A stretch of DNA of 6,892 nt from Nitriliruptoraceae bacterium. Its GTDB lineage: Bacteria; Actinomycetota; Nitriliruptoria; Nitriliruptorales; Nitriliruptoraceae. The notes below the pieces were generated by a model. It had not been told where the DNA came from. It saw nothing but the letters and a program-made list of their open reading frames with translations, and ran no database searches. Below, in pieces: positions 6,047 through 6,892 of this stretch. Where the stretch lies: contig SKJO01000485.1 in assembly GCA_007121975.1 (NCBI GenBank), positions 1-6,892 of the forward strand. The letters run 5' to 3'. The position numbers and the translations under genes are program-made. The first letter of the stretch is position 1, and the number at the start of each line of letters is the position of its first letter.

Positions 6047-6892
6047 GTGCGACGGTTGGCGTGGGTCCTGCTCATGGCCCTGCTGCTGGCTGCCGTCGGG
6101 GCCCCGGTCGCGGTCGCCGACCCGGCCCGGCTCGAGCAGCAACTGCGCGACAACGAACGTGAGCAGCGTGAGACGCGGGCCGAGTTGCGCGAGCTCGAGG
6201 CCGACGCGAGGGCTGCCCGGGATCGTCTGGCGGCCGCCGAGGCCGAGCTGCTCGCTGCCCGTGAGGCCCTCGATCTCATCGGCGTCGACCTCGCGATCGC
6301 CGAACTGGTACTGGGCGACGCCCGGTTGCGGGCGGCTGTTGCCCGGGAGCGTGTGGCGGGGGCCGAGGCCGAGCTCGCACACGCCGAGGCCGAGCTCGAC
6401 GAGCGTCGCACCCGGCTCGAGGCGCGGGTGCGCTCGTCGTTCATGTACGGCCACCCCTCGCTGCTCGAAGCCTTCACCGGGGTTCGCGAGCTGCCCGACC
6501 TGATGACCTCCAGCCACCTGGTCGGGCAGGTCATGGCTGCCGACCGGGATCTGGTCGTCGAGACCGAGCAGTTGCGTGCCGTGGTGGGTGAGCGACGAGA
6601 GACGGCTGACGGGCACCGTCGCACCGCCGAGCTCGCGACCCTGGAGGCCATCGCCGCCGCCGCTGGGGTCCGCTCCGCGCTGCGTGCGCAGGAGCAGCAT
6701 GCGGCCGAGGTCGAGGCCAGCCGTACCGCGCACGCTGAGGCGCTCGCCGCGCTGCAGGCGGATGCGGCCGTGGTCACCGGGCACCTCGAGTCGTTGGTGG
6801 CAGCCTCGGCCCGGGTCGAGGCCGAGCTGCGCGAAGCCGAGCGGCGGGCCGCCGAGGAGGCGGCAGCCGCTGCGGCAGCCGCTGCGGCGGCC
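6047..6892 (+). CDS. Secreted coiled-coil murein hydrolase activator/peptidase of the EnvC/RipC/PcsB type, 3' end cut by window
   Basis: Likely extracytoplasmic partner of FtsEX that cleaves peptidoglycan or activates an amidase at the septum. The visible 282 residues have no stop. A signal peptide is clear: RR at 2-3, a hydrophobic core at 4-19, and likely cleavage after AVA at 24. Two long charged Ala/Glu/Arg/Leu coiled-coil stretches follow, about 26-125 and 160-270. Between them is RSSFMYGHPSLLEAFTGVRELPDLMTS (within 128-154), a segment characteristic of the EnvC/PcsB/RipC coiled-coil domain at its bend. The visible part ends in a run of eleven alanines, probably the linker to a C-terminal M23 (LytM) or NlpC/P60 domain outside the window. 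M23 is the commoner arrangement, but the catalytic class cannot be seen. The start is GTG 6047 with GAGGGG five bases upstream. It lies 141 bases after ftsX with its own probable promoter. Confidence 0.88.
   Translation, partial: MRRLAWVLLMALLLAAVGAPVAVADPARLEQQLRDNEREQRETRAELRELEADARAARDRLAAAEAELLAAREALDLIGVDLAIAELVLGDARLRAAVARERVAGAEAELAHAEAELDERRTRLEARVRSSFMYGHPSLLEAFTGVRELPDLMTSSHLVGQVMAADRDLVVETEQLRAVVGERRETADGHRRTAELATLEAIAAAAGVRSALRAQEQHAAEVEASRTAHAEALAALQADAAVVTGHLESLVAASARVEAELREAERRAAEEAAAAAAAAAAA
6862..6885 (+). repeat. 12-bp direct repeat, two copies, in the alanine-rich linker
   Basis: GGCAGCCGCTGC occurs twice in tandem (6862-6873 and 6874-6885) and encodes part of an eleven-alanine run. 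The 12-base period keeps frame, so changes in copy number would only lengthen or shorten the linker by four alanines. Confidence 0.8.

Noticed and set aside
5317..6777. 486-codon Ser/Ala/Arg-rich leftward open frame
   Set aside because: Antisense to ftsX and the coiled-coil gene; low-complexity composition is typical of a shadow frame.

Overview
The window is very GC-rich (roughly 70%), densely coded, and has the codon use, GTG starts and gene order of a chromosomal segment from a high-GC actinomycete-type bacterium. The run prfB - ftsE - ftsX - M23-type murein hydrolase activator is a common order in Actinomycetota. A deep-branching class such as Acidimicrobiia or Nitriliruptoria is possible, but that is a guess from style, not proven by any marker here. 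I see no phage, insertion sequence, CRISPR array, tRNA or rRNA.

Layout. (1) Positions 1-1943 are read leftward: a small two-helix membrane protein of unknown function (1533-1943), followed 27 bases later by an ACT-domain malic enzyme (1505 down to the window edge, C-terminus missing). (2) A 77-base divergent intergenic region at 1944-2020 separates these from the rightward genes. (3) Positions 2021-2886 hold a DUF427-family protein and, 35 bases later, a short ABM-fold protein. The latter carries the Asn/Trp/His triad of the IsdG/MhuD heme-degrading monooxygenases. (4) Positions 2974-4101 hold prfB (peptide chain release factor 2). (5) Positions 4205-6892 hold the cell-division module: ftsE (ATPase), ftsX (four-helix membrane partner), and the N-terminal 282 residues of a secreted coiled-coil EnvC/RipC-type protein that runs off the window.

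How the genes work together. FtsE and FtsX form an ABC-type complex that does not transport. It passes ATP hydrolysis across the membrane to a periplasmic or extracellular coiled-coil partner, which controls peptidoglycan hydrolysis at the septum. The partner gene lying directly downstream fits this known scheme. The malic enzyme links the TCA cycle to pyruvate, and its ACT-like N-terminus suggests control by a small ligand. The heme-oxygenase-like protein suggests iron recovery from heme.

The window is mostly ordinary core genome, and I did not find a clearly new multi-gene system. The most distinctive feature is a perfect five-copy 14-bp tandem repeat filling the ftsE-ftsX gap, just upstream of the ftsX start, where these genes are usually almost touching. 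Secondary points are a perfect dyad over the ribosome-binding site of the heme-oxygenase-like gene, an extended C-terminus on the malic enzyme, and a lone cysteine pair in the FtsX outer domain. No gene-free stretch exceeds 300 bases; the longest is 141 bases (5906-6046).
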